A DNA stretch of 50,772 bases from an uncultured Prevotellaceae bacterium (GCA_946617675.1 CAMOKH010000079.1:1-50772); one strand, 5' to 3'; shown: positions 8,874-17,320, counted from the first letter of the stretch. Notes: generated by a model from the letters alone, not told the origin. Program-made: numbers and translations.

Positions 8874-8912
8874 CACGCGAATAGCATAAGAAAAGAACGA
8901 ATCAGTAACACA

Positions 8913-10196
8913 ATGGACAAGAAACTTAAGCAGGGCACGCTCTGCGTACAGGCCGGATACAAGGCTAAAAACGGCGAACCGATAGAACTGCCCATCATAC
9001 AGTCGACAACGTTCAAGTATGACGACTCCGACGAGATGGCAAAGTTGTTTGACCTCGAGAAGGAGGGCTACTTCTACACCCGCCTGCAGAACCCCACCAA
9101 CGACGCCGCGGCGGCCAAGATTGCCGCCCTCGAAGGGGGCGTGGGGGCCGTGCTCACCTCGTCAGGACAGGCCGCCAACTTCTACGCCCTGTTCAACATC
9201 TGCCAGGCCGGCGACCACTTCGTCACCTCAAACGAAATCTACGGCGGCACGTACAACCTCTTCGGCGTGACGCTCAAGAAGCTCGGCATCGACTGCACCT
9301 TCATCAGTCCCGAGGCTTCGGAGGAGGAAATCCAGGCCGCCTTCCGCCCCAACACGAAGGCACTATTCGGCGAGACCATCACCAACCCCGGCTGCGCCGT
9401 ACTCGACATCGAGAAGTTTGCACGCATTGCCCACCGGAACGGCGTGCCGTTCATCATCGACAACACGTTTGCCACGCCCATCAACTGCCGCCCCTTCGAG
9501 TGGGGAGCCGACATCGTCACCCACTCCACCACGAAGTACATGGACGGCCTGGCCACACAGGTGGGCGGCGTCGTGGTCGACAGCGGCAACTTCGACTGGC
9601 TCGCCCACGCCGACAAGTTCCCCGGCCTCTGCACACCCGACGAGTCGTACCACGGACTGACCTACGTCAAGGCCTTCGGACGTATGGGCTACACCACGAA
9701 GCTCGTGGCACAGCTCATGCGCGACCTCGGCTCCATACCCGCCCCGCAGAACTCGTTCCTGCTGCACCTCGGCCTGCAGACGCTCCACCTGCGCATGGCG
9801 CAGCACTGCCGCAACGCCCAGCGCGTGGCTGAGTTCCTGCACGACTGCCCGAAGGTGGCCTGGGTACACTACTGCGGACTGAAGGACGACCCCTACTACG
9901 AGCTGGGACAGAAGTACCTGCCCGGCGGCTCGTGCGGCGTCATCGCCTTCGGACTGAAAGGCACGCGCGAGACGGCCATCCGCTGGATGGACTCGCTCGA
10001 GATGATCAACATCGTCACCCATGTGGCCGACGCCCGCACCTGCGTGCTACACCCCGCCAGCCACACCCACCGCCAGCTCAGCGACGAACAACTGCGCCAG
10101 GCCGGCGTCGCCCCCGACCTCATCCGCCTCTCTGTAGGCATCGAGGACGTCGACGACATCCTTGACGACATCCATCAGGCCCTCGACAAAATCTAA
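8913..10196 (+). CDS. metY: O-acetylhomoserine sulfhydrylase / Cys-Met metabolism PLP enzyme (MetY type)
   Basis: 427 residues from the ATG at 8913 (an in-frame TTG upstream is inside the promoter). It is a fold-type I PLP enzyme: SGQAANFYAL (cofactor phosphate region), GETITNPG, DNTFATPINCRPFEWGAD, and the Schiff-base lysine Lys208 in HSTTKYMDG. The C-terminal signature IRLSVGIEDVDDILDDI is typical of the family. Length and the early block LPIIQSTTFKYDDSDEMA fit O-acetylhomoserine aminocarboxypropyltransferase better than the ~400-residue cystathionine enzymes. It would make homocysteine from O-acetylhomoserine and sulfide in the cytoplasm. A methionine gamma-lyase-like activity is the main alternative. 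It is followed after 38 bases by an outer-membrane barrel gene. Confidence 0.88.
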   Translation: MDKKLKQGTLCVQAGYKAKNGEPIELPIIQSTTFKYDDSDEMAKLFDLEKEGYFYTRLQNPTNDAAAAKIAALEGGVGAVLTSSGQAANFYALFNICQAGDHFVTSNEIYGGTYNLFGVTLKKLGIDCTFISPEASEEEIQAAFRPNTKALFGETITNPGCAVLDIEKFARIAHRNGVPFIIDNTFATPINCRPFEWGADIVTHSTTKYMDGLATQVGGVVVDSGNFDWLAHADKFPGLCTPDESYHGLTYVKAFGRMGYTTKLVAQLMRDLGSIPAPQNSFLLHLGLQTLHLRMAQHCRNAQRVAEFLHDCPKVAWVHYCGLKDDPYYELGQKYLPGGSCGVIAFGLKGTRETAIRWMDSLEMINIVTHVADARTCVLHPASHTHRQLSDEQLRQAGVAPDLIRLSVGIEDVDDILDDIHQALDKI

Positions 10197-10234
10197 ACAG
10201 GATAATCAATGTTAAACTCTAAAAACAAAAGACA

Positions 10235-10939
10235 ATGAAGAAAATCTTATTCATGACCGCCATAATGGTAGCAAGCCTCACGGCAGGCGCACAGTCGCGC
10301 TTCGATGCCGGCTCGTTCACACTGCAGCCCCGCCTCGGCGGAACAGGCTCCATGTTCGTCAACGCCCCCGACATGAAAGTAGACGGCAAGACCATCGAGA
10401 CAACCGCCACGGGCGGCGAGTTTATCGGTATCGACGCCGAGTACCACGTCAGCCGCCGATTCACCATTGCCGCCGGCGTCAACTACGCCGCTGCCGGTAA
10501 CGGCTGGAAGGACTACGAAGTGGTCGACGATGACTACGGCAAGCTGGACGTGAAGGAGCAGGCCTGGAAGACCAACTACATCAACATCCCCATCACCGCC
10601 AACTGGTACGTACTGAAAGGCTTCGCCCTGAAGGCCGGCGTGCAGTTCGGCTTCCTCACCAGCGCCAAGGAGTACATGCGCGGTGAAGGCACTGCCGAGG
10701 GCATCGACATCACGCTGACGGCCGAGAAGAGCGTCAAGGACGACTTCAACAAGTTCGACATCAGCATTCCCGTGGGCCTGAGCTATGAGTTCAAGCTGCC
10801 CATCGTCCTCGACCTCCGCTACAACATCGGCGTGAGCAAGCTGAACAAGAACGACAATATTGACGGCACCCCCCTCGACGGCAAGACCCTGTCCGACATC
10901 GGCGCCACCATCACCATCGGCTACAAGTTCCAGCTCTAA
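10235..10939 (+). CDS. Outer-membrane beta-barrel protein (PorT-like/OMP_b-brl)
   Basis: 234 residues with a clear signal peptide (MKKILFMTAIMVASLTAGAQ). The rest alternates polar and hydrophobic residues in short beta strands, for example FTIAAGVNYAA, INIPITANWYVLKGFALKAG and LPIVLDLRYNIGVSKL, and ends with the aromatic-rich strand GATITIGYKFQL, whose final positions suit BAM recognition. The size fits an 8- to 10-stranded barrel of the PorT/OMP_b-brl group common in Bacteroidetes. Specific function unknown. It lies 38 bases after metY with no obvious promoter between, so co-transcription is likely, although no functional link is apparent. Confidence 0.8.
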   Translation: MKKILFMTAIMVASLTAGAQSRFDAGSFTLQPRLGGTGSMFVNAPDMKVDGKTIETTATGGEFIGIDAEYHVSRRFTIAAGVNYAAAGNGWKDYEVVDDDYGKLDVKEQAWKTNYINIPITANWYVLKGFALKAGVQFGFLTSAKEYMRGEGTAEGIDITLTAEKSVKDDFNKFDISIPVGLSYEFKLPIVLDLRYNIGVSKLNKNDNIDGTPLDGKTLSDIGATITIGYKFQL

Positions 10940-11223
10940 CGTCTACCGGCTCCCTGCACTGAACCTAAACCCGAACCTGCACTTATGATAAGTAGCGGAT
11001 AGTAGGTGAAAAGTGGCGGGTTATGCGCCGGCAAAGTGCAGGACATTCCTTCTCTCCATTGAACATTTAGCATTAAAACCGTCAAAAAAGTAGGAACGGC
11101 CACATCACAAAGCGACGGCTCAGGTCATGGTAGCGGAGGGATGATAGGCCTACGTCTGTGGCAAGCGGTCGGGCGTCAGGTATGAGTTCTTAGCGTAGCC
11201 GTACGACAGAATGACATTCACAG

Positions 11224-11238
11224 CTGCCAACTTGACAG
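11224..11238. promoter_or_regulatory. Dyad upstream of the sigma-54 promoter
   Basis: CTGCCAA-C-TTGACAG, a 7-bp inverted repeat with one mismatch, centred about 20 bases before the -24 element. It is placed where an activator or bending protein could bind, though closer than typical enhancer sites. This is inferred from position and symmetry only. Confidence 0.4.
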
Positions 11239-11250
11239 ACTGATTACTGC

Positions 11251-11266
11251 TGGCACGTATGTTGCA
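11251..11266 (+). promoter_or_regulatory. Sigma-54 (RpoN) -24/-12 promoter for hsp20
   Basis: TGGCACG-TATG-TTGCA matches the RpoN consensus TGGCACG-N4-TTGCW exactly, with GG and GC ten bases apart. Transcription would start about 11277, giving an 85-90 base leader to the Hsp20 ATG at 11364. No TAnnTTTG element is evident in the same interval, so RpoN may be the main control of this gene. Confidence 0.75.
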
Positions 11267-11350
11267 CTTAGCTCAGTGAAGGCCGAAGCCCGAAGGGGAC
11301 TGAGGCCGGAGAACGAAAACAAAGTGTAACAATTAAAAACAATAGAATTA

Positions 11351-11356
11351 GGAGGT
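11351..11356 (+). promoter_or_regulatory. Strong Shine-Dalgarno site of hsp20
   Basis: GGAGGT, seven bases before the ATG at 11364. Canonical ribosome-binding sites like this are rare in Bacteroidetes and absent from most other genes here, so it suggests high translation of the stress gene and fixes the start codon. Confidence 0.7.
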
Positions 11357-11363
11357 AATAATT

Positions 11364-11780
11364 ATGCTACCAGTAATGAACAGTTGGTTTCCTACCGTGT
11401 TTGACGAGTTTATGAACAGCGACCTGACGCCGCGTGCCAGCAAGACCGCTCCGGCCGTGAACGTGAAGGAGGACGACAAGGCCTACACCATGGAGGTGGC
11501 CGCCCCAGGCATCAAGAAGGAGTACTGCCGTGTGAGCCTGAACGAGGAGGGCAACCTGAACATCTCTATCGAGAACAAGATGGAGCACAAGGAGGAGGAC
11601 AAGAAGCAGCACTACCTGCGCCGCGAGTTCTCGTACACCAACTACCAGCAGAGCTACGCCCTGCCTGACGACGTGGTGAAGGACAAGATTACGGCCAGCG
11701 TGGCCGACGGCATACTGACCGTGACGCTGCCGAAGGTGCAGAAGGAGGCTACAGTGTCGAAGACGATAGAGATCATGTAA
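11364..11780 (+). CDS. Hsp20 / alpha-crystallin small heat-shock protein
   Basis: 138 residues. The alpha-crystallin domain spans about residues 35-125: APAVNVKEDDKAYTMEVAAP at its start, then ISIENK, a REFSYTNYQQSYALP segment and the closing ADGILTVTLPKV (the family A-x-x-x-G-v-L box). The tail ends TIEIM, a variant of the I-x-I anchor used for oligomer assembly. It should hold unfolding proteins in the cytoplasm during stress. It is a single-gene unit: a sigma-54 promoter and a rare strong ribosome-binding site lie upstream, and an intrinsic terminator follows at 11824-11864. Confidence 0.95.
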   Translation: MLPVMNSWFPTVFDEFMNSDLTPRASKTAPAVNVKEDDKAYTMEVAAPGIKKEYCRVSLNEEGNLNISIENKMEHKEEDKKQHYLRREFSYTNYQQSYALPDDVVKDKITASVADGILTVTLPKVQKEATVSKTIEIM

Positions 11781-11823
11781 GGATTGTGACATGGCTGCAA
11801 GCCAAAGTTACAACAGTGAAAGG

Positions 11824-11864
11824 CTGCTGCAAAGGATTTGCTTACCTTTGCAGCAGTTTTTTTT
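11824..11864 (+). terminator. Intrinsic terminator of hsp20
   Basis: CTGCTGCAAAGG and CCTTTGCAGCAG are perfect 12-bp arms around a 9-base loop, followed directly by eight T. The right arm contains the TAnnTTTG element of the next gene, so terminator and promoter share DNA. Confidence 0.9.
11843..11850 (+). promoter_or_regulatory. TAnnTTTG promoter element embedded in the hsp20 terminator
   Basis: TACCTTTG lies across the loop and right arm of the 11824-11864 hairpin, 42 bases before the GH53 ATG at 11893. It is the best promoter candidate for that gene. Confidence 0.55.
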
Positions 11865-11892
11865 CGTACCATTTATCAAACAACGTCATTCA

Positions 11893-13722
11893 ATGAAAAG
11901 ACAACTACTGACACTCCTGATGGCCGCCACGGCGATGGCCCTGCAAGCCGCCACCGTGACCGACACCATCTTCACCCGCGCCGCCCACGAGGATTTTGCC
12001 TTCGGTGCCGACGTTAGTTTCGTACCCATGATGGCTAGCACCCGCTGGCTCGACAAGAACGGGCGGCAGAAGGACATCCTGCTCATCCTGAAGGAACAAG
12101 GCATCAACAACATCCGTCTGCGCGTGTGGACCGTTGGCAGCGGTGCCAGCAGCAAGCAGGAGGTCGTCAGCATGTGCCAGCGCGCCAGGCAGCGCGGCAT
12201 GGGCGTGATGATTGACTTCCACTACAGCGACACGTGGGCTGACCCGGGCAACCAGACCATCCCCTCGGCATGGAAAGACCACAGCGTGGAGGCGCTGGCC
12301 AAGAACATCTACGACCACACCTACGACGTGCTGAAAGCCGTCAAGGCCACGGGAGCCAACATCAAGTGGGTGCAGGTGGGCAACGAGACGAAGCGGGGCA
12401 TGCTCTACCCCGTCGGGCAGACCAACAAGGGCGGCAGCGTAGCCTTTGCCAAGTTCGTCAAGAGCGGCTACGACGCCGTGAAGGCCGTCGACTCTACGAT
12501 GCAGGTCATCGTCCACCTGCCCGACGGCCACGACAACTCGCTCTACCGCAGCATCTTCGACGGTCTGAAGAAGAACGGCGCCAAGTGGGACATCATTGGT
12601 CTGTCAGCCTACCCACGGTGGTCGCACCTCGACGGTCCGACGATGATCAGCCGCGTCATGGCCAACATCAACGACCTGAAGAGCCGCTACAAAACGCCCT
12701 GCATGGTGGTAGAGACCGGCCACTACCCCCGCGAGGCGGTCGTCGGCAATCAGTACCTGGTGGGACTGATGGACCGCATGATCAGGAACGGCGACCTGGG
12801 CTGCTTCTACTGGGAGCCGGAATCGTTCCAGGGCTACGACATGGGCGCCTGGGATGCTGCCACGATGCGCCCGACGGTGATGATGGACGCCTTCCTCGGC
12901 ATCAAGCATACCGAGGTGAGCTGGGTGCTGAGAGGCAGCATGAAGGCTCCCACTAACGGCCAGACAGTCAGCAGCGACGAACCGCTGACATTAGAGGCTG
13001 CCGTGACGCACATACGCAAAAACCGCCCGACGACGGCGACGTTCTATATCGACGGCACGCCAAAGGGTAAGGTGACGGGGACAGCGCACAGCCTGGAAGT
13101 CAGCGGGCTGAAGCGCGGCATCCACAGAGTGTGGTCCGACGTCGCCGACGATGCCGGCAACACGCTGACGACGGACACCGTAGTGTTCTTCGTCGGAGAG
13201 TCGATGGTGGCCAATGCTCCCACGCTGACCAATCAAAACGCCAAGGGCGGTACAGCCGAATGGACTGTCGACCTGCCATCGGCAGGCAGCTACGCGTTCT
13301 ACTTCCTCTACAGCGGCAGTACCCTGCATGCGTGTGACCTCAACGTGGGCAACGACTCCATAGGGCGAATCTACTTCACCAAGAACCACAATTATTATAT
13401 TAAAAAGGATGGGGAGGTCAGCCAGGGCGGCAAGACGACCGTCAGACTGTCGGCAACCTCCACGTCGGGGCTGCCTGACATACAGGAACTGCGCATCTTC
13501 AGACTTGACGACGAGGCAGACATCACTGCCATCGAGAGCACGGCGGCACTGCTGCCCGCTGACGGCAACGAACCGGTAGAAGTCTACAGCCTGACGGGCG
13601 TCCTGCTGCGGCGGACGACAGCCGGCGAGGCGGGCGTGCCCTATGGTTGGGACGGACGCCCCTGCGTGATAAACTGCGTAGGCGGCACGCCGTACATCGT
13701 GCGGAAGCAGCGGCTAAAGTAG
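11893..13722 (+). CDS. GH53 endo-beta-1,4-galactanase with C-terminal accessory domains
   Basis: 609 residues starting at MKRQLLTLLMAATAMALQAA, a signal peptide; an in-frame ATG farther upstream (11791) would precede the promoter and is rejected. Residues about 25-340 are a GH53 barrel: FHYSDTWADPGNQTIPSAW, acid/base Glu165 in VGNET and nucleophile Glu274 in VVETGHY. It should cut beta-1,4-galactan side chains of rhamnogalacturonan I. Residues about 355-450 look like an Ig-like domain, about 455-560 a beta-sandwich that may bind sugar, and the end (VYSLTGVLLRR...YIVRKQ) resembles a short C-terminal sorting or anchoring tail. Its last 82 bases overlap the end of the convergent AraC-type regulator gene. 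Confidence 0.9.
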   Translation: MKRQLLTLLMAATAMALQAATVTDTIFTRAAHEDFAFGADVSFVPMMASTRWLDKNGRQKDILLILKEQGINNIRLRVWTVGSGASSKQEVVSMCQRARQRGMGVMIDFHYSDTWADPGNQTIPSAWKDHSVEALAKNIYDHTYDVLKAVKATGANIKWVQVGNETKRGMLYPVGQTNKGGSVAFAKFVKSGYDAVKAVDSTMQVIVHLPDGHDNSLYRSIFDGLKKNGAKWDIIGLSAYPRWSHLDGPTMISRVMANINDLKSRYKTPCMVVETGHYPREAVVGNQYLVGLMDRMIRNGDLGCFYWEPESFQGYDMGAWDAATMRPTVMMDAFLGIKHTEVSWVLRGSMKAPTNGQTVSSDEPLTLEAAVTHIRKNRPTTATFYIDGTPKGKVTGTAHSLEVSGLKRGIHRVWSDVADDAGNTLTTDTVVFFVGESMVANAPTLTNQNAKGGTAEWTVDLPSAGSYAFYFLYSGSTLHACDLNVGNDSIGRIYFTKNHNYYIKKDGEVSQGGKTTVRLSATSTSGLPDIQELRIFRLDDEADITAIESTAALLPADGNEPVEVYSLTGVLLRRTTAGEAGVPYGWDGRPCVINCVGGTPYIVRKQRLK

Positions 13723-15605
13723 CTCACCGACGAGAAGCCCGTGGCATAGCTCACCTCAGTCACCGTCATCTGTCCCTCGGCCAGTAGTTCCGCGGCACGT
13801 CTCAGTCGAATCGTACGCATAAACTCCGTAGGCTTCTGGCCGGTAGACTGCTGTATCTTGCGGTAGAGGGTCATGCGGCTCATGCAGAGGTCGCTGCTCA
13901 GCTGCTCGACGGAATAGCCGTCGTCGGCGAGGTGCTCGCCGACCAGGGTTATGGCCTTGTTGAGCCACTCGCTGTTCACCACAGGCGAGGTGCTTTCAGG
14001 CTTTTGCGCCGGGTGTTCCTCTTCGGCAGGCGCCTGTTTCACAAACGTAGACTGCTTCATCGCTGCAAGGAAGTGCTTGCGCTGACGATACAGCAGCCAG
14101 ACGTAACCGGCGAGCACCAGCAGGCCGACACCCAGGACAGCCAGCACCCACCACACCCACCAGGGCAGCCGCTCAACGACCTGCCCGTGGTCGGGCATGC
14201 TCCACCGCTCGCCGGGGTGCGTCTCAGCCAGTTCTATGCGGTAGATGCCGTCGCCCTCGACACTCTGCTGCCGCAGGGTATGCCTGTCAGGGTCGTAGCG
14301 GCGAGCGTAGCGGTCATAGGCTATCATCAGCCGTCCCACCGTGTCAGCACTCATGGCCACGATGGCATCGCCATACTCGTTGCTGGCATAGTCGTCGGTC
14401 AGCAGCTTGCCGTCACGATAGGTATAGACTACGCCGAAGATGGTTCCGAGCCACAGGGTGCCGTCGGGCGCAAAGGCCATGGCCGACACGTCTTTTGCCG
14501 GCAACACCACCTTCTCCTGCCCTTTGGGCTGCTGTTGCCGCCTGATGTCCTGCCCGGTGCTGTACCAGAAAGCGTCAGCCATGGCATAAGCTGTCGGGCG
14601 GGCCGAGAGCCCCCTTGCCTGCCGCAGAGAGTCGGCCGTGACGACTGACAGAGGGGCCAGCGGCGGCCAGTTCACCATGCTGCCTACAGCCACAGGCTCC
14701 CCCTGACTGCTGGCCACGAGCAGGCAGCCCTGGCGGTCGAGCGACAGGCGACCTGGCGACACGGGCATCCCGTCGGTAGGCAGCGGCTGCAATTGGCCGT
14801 TGGCGGCATAGAGCTGCAGCCCGCCGGTGGTGCTCACCCAGAGTTGCCTGCCGTCGGCGGTCGGCTGCAGGTCGATGCAGACCGTTCTGATCATGTCAGG
14901 TTGCTCCTCAATCGTGCCGCCGTCAGGGTCATAACCCACTACGCCACGCCCCACAGTGCCTATCCAGAGACGACCGTCGCCGGCGTCGGCCATGTCGGTA
15001 GGCGAAACGTCGAGCGGCCAGGGTGCCGCTTCAAACGCACTGCCTTTCAGCCTCAGCAAGCCCCCACTCCACTGTGTAGCCCAGAGGCGGCCCGTGGCGT
15101 CCTCGAAGAGGTGGGCCACGTACTTGCCGGGCGACGCGTAGGTCTGCTTCAGCCGCATGTCTGGACTGAAGCAGAAAATCTTCTGATTGGCCGTCAGCAG
15201 CACGTCGCCGCTGCGGAGCACGAGGATGTCGTCTACGCGCTTGTCGTCGACCTCGCTCAGCCGGCGTATGGCGAAGTCCCCCTTGTCCAGGACGTAGGCG
15301 CCGTGATAGGTCCCGACGATGATCAGATGCCCCGCCTCTGCCAGGCACGCCACCTTGTTGCTGCCCAGCAGGTCGGGTGTCTCGGCGTCGCTCCTGAAGA
15401 TGTCAACTTGGCGACCGTTGTCGCGGCACAGGCCGCCGCCCTCGGTGGCATACCACAGGGCCCCCTCGCCGTCCTGTACGACATGGTTCACCTTGCCCGA
15501 CGACAACTGCTCCTGATTAGGCAGGTGCAGTGTTGTCTGGCTCTGAACTGTTACGACAGCCGACAGCAGGGTATATATCATTAGCAAAATGCCGTGTTTT
15601 TTCAT
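13641..15605 (-). CDS. Membrane-anchored propeller-AraC transcriptional regulator without kinase
   Basis: 654 residues from the ATG at 15605, chosen because MKKHGILLMIYTLLSAVVTV is a signal/anchor and a promoter lies just upstream. Residues about 30-470 contain repeated propeller blades of the HTCS sensor type (DGEGALWYATEGGGL, DATGRLWATQWSGGL, GDGRLWIGTVGRGV, APDGTLWLGTIFGV). One membrane span follows (WWVWWVLAVLGVGLLVLAGY, about 480-505), then a 35-40 residue linker and an AraC-type DNA-binding domain at about 545-645 with YATGFSSVSYFSRCFRTMYG. No HisKA, HATPase or receiver domain fits in the linker, so sensing would pass straight through the membrane, as in SusR-like regulators. It is divergent from the esterase-GH51-GH53-GH43 operon and probably controls it. 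The gene end overlaps the GH53 gene. Confidence 0.85.
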   Translation of the reverse strand: MKKHGILLMIYTLLSAVVTVQSQTTLHLPNQEQLSSGKVNHVVQDGEGALWYATEGGGLCRDNGRQVDIFRSDAETPDLLGSNKVACLAEAGHLIIVGTYHGAYVLDKGDFAIRRLSEVDDKRVDDILVLRSGDVLLTANQKIFCFSPDMRLKQTYASPGKYVAHLFEDATGRLWATQWSGGLLRLKGSAFEAAPWPLDVSPTDMADAGDGRLWIGTVGRGVVGYDPDGGTIEEQPDMIRTVCIDLQPTADGRQLWVSTTGGLQLYAANGQLQPLPTDGMPVSPGRLSLDRQGCLLVASSQGEPVAVGSMVNWPPLAPLSVVTADSLRQARGLSARPTAYAMADAFWYSTGQDIRRQQQPKGQEKVVLPAKDVSAMAFAPDGTLWLGTIFGVVYTYRDGKLLTDDYASNEYGDAIVAMSADTVGRLMIAYDRYARRYDPDRHTLRQQSVEGDGIYRIELAETHPGERWSMPDHGQVVERLPWWVWWVLAVLGVGLLVLAGYVWLLYRQRKHFLAAMKQSTFVKQAPAEEEHPAQKPESTSPVVNSEWLNKAITLVGEHLADDGYSVEQLSSDLCMSRMTLYRKIQQSTGQKPTEFMRTIRLRRAAELLAEGQMTVTEVSYATGFSSVSYFSRCFRTMYGVPPTQFITQGRPSQP

Positions 15606-15626
15606 TATTCTTACCGAAAAGTGCCA

Positions 15627-15634
15627 CAAAGTTA
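15627..15634 (-). promoter_or_regulatory. TAnnTTTG promoter element for the regulator
   Basis: The minus strand reads TAACTTTG, 22 bases upstream of the ATG at 15605. It faces away from the esterase promoter at 15688-15695 within a 121-base divergent region that is the natural place for the regulator's operators. Confidence 0.6.
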
Positions 15635-15687
15635 CATAATTTAAACGTAAAGAAAAAAGAGTACAACGTTGTTTTAAGTTATTTTCG

Positions 15688-15695
15688 TACTTTTG
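15688..15695 (+). promoter_or_regulatory. TAnnTTTG promoter element for the esterase-GH operon
   Basis: TACTTTTG followed by CC, 31 bases before the ATG at 15727. It is the likely start of the esterase-GH51 transcript. Confidence 0.6.
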
Positions 15696-15726
15696 CCGTC
15701 GAAAAACGAAACCTAACAACACTACT

Positions 15727-17286
15727 ATGTACAAGAACATCTTAACTCTCGTGGTACTGGCACTGACAGCCGTCACCACGCAGGCCCAGCCCATAACGGC
15801 TGGCAAGCACACCCGCGTCGAGACCGTCTACGGCCCCATCGAAGGCTATCAGGACGGCAGAATCTTCACCTTCAAAGGCATACGCTACGCCAAGGCCGAG
15901 CGGTTTATGCCCCCGCAGAAGCCCGACAAGCATACCGAGCTGCGGCAGTGCAAGGTCTACGGTCCGCAGGCCCCTCAGGGCGAGAGCCTGAGGTGGAACG
16001 ACCGTAACAGCCAGACCGACTACGGCTTCGGCAACCAGTTTGTCACCGAACCGATGGACGAGCAAAACTGTCTGGTGCTCAACGTCTGGACACCCGGCAT
16101 CAACGACGGCCGCCAGCGCCCCGTCTTTGTCTGGATTCATGGCGGTGGCTATGCCGGCGGTTCCGGTCACGACCTGCCCTGCTACGAGGGGCGCGCCCTG
16201 GCCGAGGCGGGCGACATCGTGGTGGTGAACCTCAACCACCGTCTGAACGTCCTGGGCTACATCGACTTGACAGGACTCGGCGGCAAGTACGCACAGAGCG
16301 TCAACCTCGGCCAGCAGGACATCGTGAAAGCCCTGGAGTGGGTGCGCGACAACATTGCCCGTTTTGGCGGCAACCCGCAGGAGGTGACCATCGGCGGACA
16401 GTCGGGTGGCGGCGGCAAGGTGTCTACACTGCTGGCCATGCCCTCGGCCAAGGGGCTCTTCAAGCGGGCCATTGTGCAGAGCGGCTCCACGCTGCGCCAG
16501 GCTCTGCCTGAGCAGACGCAGGCCTTCGGCCGCGCTTTCGCCCAGGAGTTAGGTCAGCCCGCCACGGGTCAGGCCGACTTCTCGAAATTCACCTACGACG
16601 AACTGAACCACGCCATCACCCGGCTCTCGCAGCGAGGCATACGCGGCGGACTGTCGCCGGTGGTCGACGGCACCATCCTGCCCCAGCACCCGTTTGAGCC
16701 TGCCGCACCGACGGCAAAGGACGTGCCCATGCTGATAGGCACCGACTTCAACGAGTTCACCTTCGACATCAGCCGCGACATGACGTGGCAGGAGGCCGAG
16801 GCCACCGTCCGCCAGCGTCAGGGCGACAGAGCCGACCAGTTTATAGCAGCCTTCAAGGCGGCCTACCCCAATGCCCAGCCTAAGGAGATGACCTATGTGG
16901 ACACGGGCTTCCGTGCCGGAGCCGTGCGCCAGGCAGCTGCCAAGGCCGCCCAGGGCGGAGCGCCAGCATACCTATACCTGTTTATGTGGAAACCCGAGAG
17001 CAACGCCCTCGGCGCCTCGCACGGCATGGAGCTGCCCTTCATGCTCCACAACGTCAGCCTGCAGCGCGAGATGACCGGTGCGTCGGCTGCCGCCTACAAG
17101 TTCGAGAAGCTCATCAGCAGCATCTGGCTGCAGTTCATCAAGACCGGCAACCCCAACGTCAAGGGACTGCCACGGTGGGAGCCCTACACTGAAGAGACGG
17201 GCGTGACGATGCTGCTCGACAACAAGTGTCAGCCCGTGAAGCACCACGACCGCGAGCTGATGAAGCTGAGCCGCAGCATCTGGTAA
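15727..17286 (+). CDS. Type-B carboxylesterase
   Basis: 519 residues with a signal peptide (MYKNILTLVVLALTAVTTQA). It has the alpha/beta-hydrolase type-B pattern: oxyanion loop FVWIHGGGYAGGSG, nucleophile Ser226 in GGQSGGGG, likely acid Glu343 in TDFNEFTF and His432 in GASHGMELPF. Such enzymes hydrolyse carboxylic esters. In this operon, ahead of GH51, GH53 and GH43 enzymes, it probably strips acetyl, feruloyl or similar esters from pectic arabinan or galactan, but the substrate is an inference. It is the first gene after the divergent promoter, with GH51 starting 34 bases downstream. Confidence 0.88.
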   Translation: MYKNILTLVVLALTAVTTQAQPITAGKHTRVETVYGPIEGYQDGRIFTFKGIRYAKAERFMPPQKPDKHTELRQCKVYGPQAPQGESLRWNDRNSQTDYGFGNQFVTEPMDEQNCLVLNVWTPGINDGRQRPVFVWIHGGGYAGGSGHDLPCYEGRALAEAGDIVVVNLNHRLNVLGYIDLTGLGGKYAQSVNLGQQDIVKALEWVRDNIARFGGNPQEVTIGGQSGGGGKVSTLLAMPSAKGLFKRAIVQSGSTLRQALPEQTQAFGRAFAQELGQPATGQADFSKFTYDELNHAITRLSQRGIRGGLSPVVDGTILPQHPFEPAAPTAKDVPMLIGTDFNEFTFDISRDMTWQEAEATVRQRQGDRADQFIAAFKAAYPNAQPKEMTYVDTGFRAGAVRQAAAKAAQGGAPAYLYLFMWKPESNALGASHGMELPFMLHNVSLQREMTGASAAAYKFEKLISSIWLQFIKTGNPNVKGLPRWEPYTEETGVTMLLDNKCQPVKHHDRELMKLSRSIW

Positions 17287-17320
17287 AACGACTACAAACT
17301 AAAACTATAACATCAAGACA

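Larger units (their letters stand above)
10940..11363. other. 424-base intergenic region with dispersed repeat motifs and hsp20 control sites
   Basis: No convincing ORF. The left third holds CCTGCACTT (10976-10984) and its inverted copy AAGTGCAGG (11034-11042), enclosing GGCGGGTTATGCGCC (11016-11030). Related motifs recur in other gene-free stretches of this window. The right part carries the dyad at 11224-11238 and the sigma-54 promoter at 11251-11266. I see nothing recognisable between about 11045 and 11220. Confidence 0.6.

Noticed and set aside
8871..8912. TTG start for metY
   Set aside because: The codon lies inside the TAnnTTTG element, so it would not be in the transcript.
11791..11892. 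Upstream start for the first GH53 gene
   Set aside because: It would precede the terminator and promoter element, and a signal peptide starts at 11893.
15606..15812. Upstream start for the first regulator
   Set aside because: The extension crosses the divergent promoter region and the start of the esterase gene; the signal/anchor begins at 15605.
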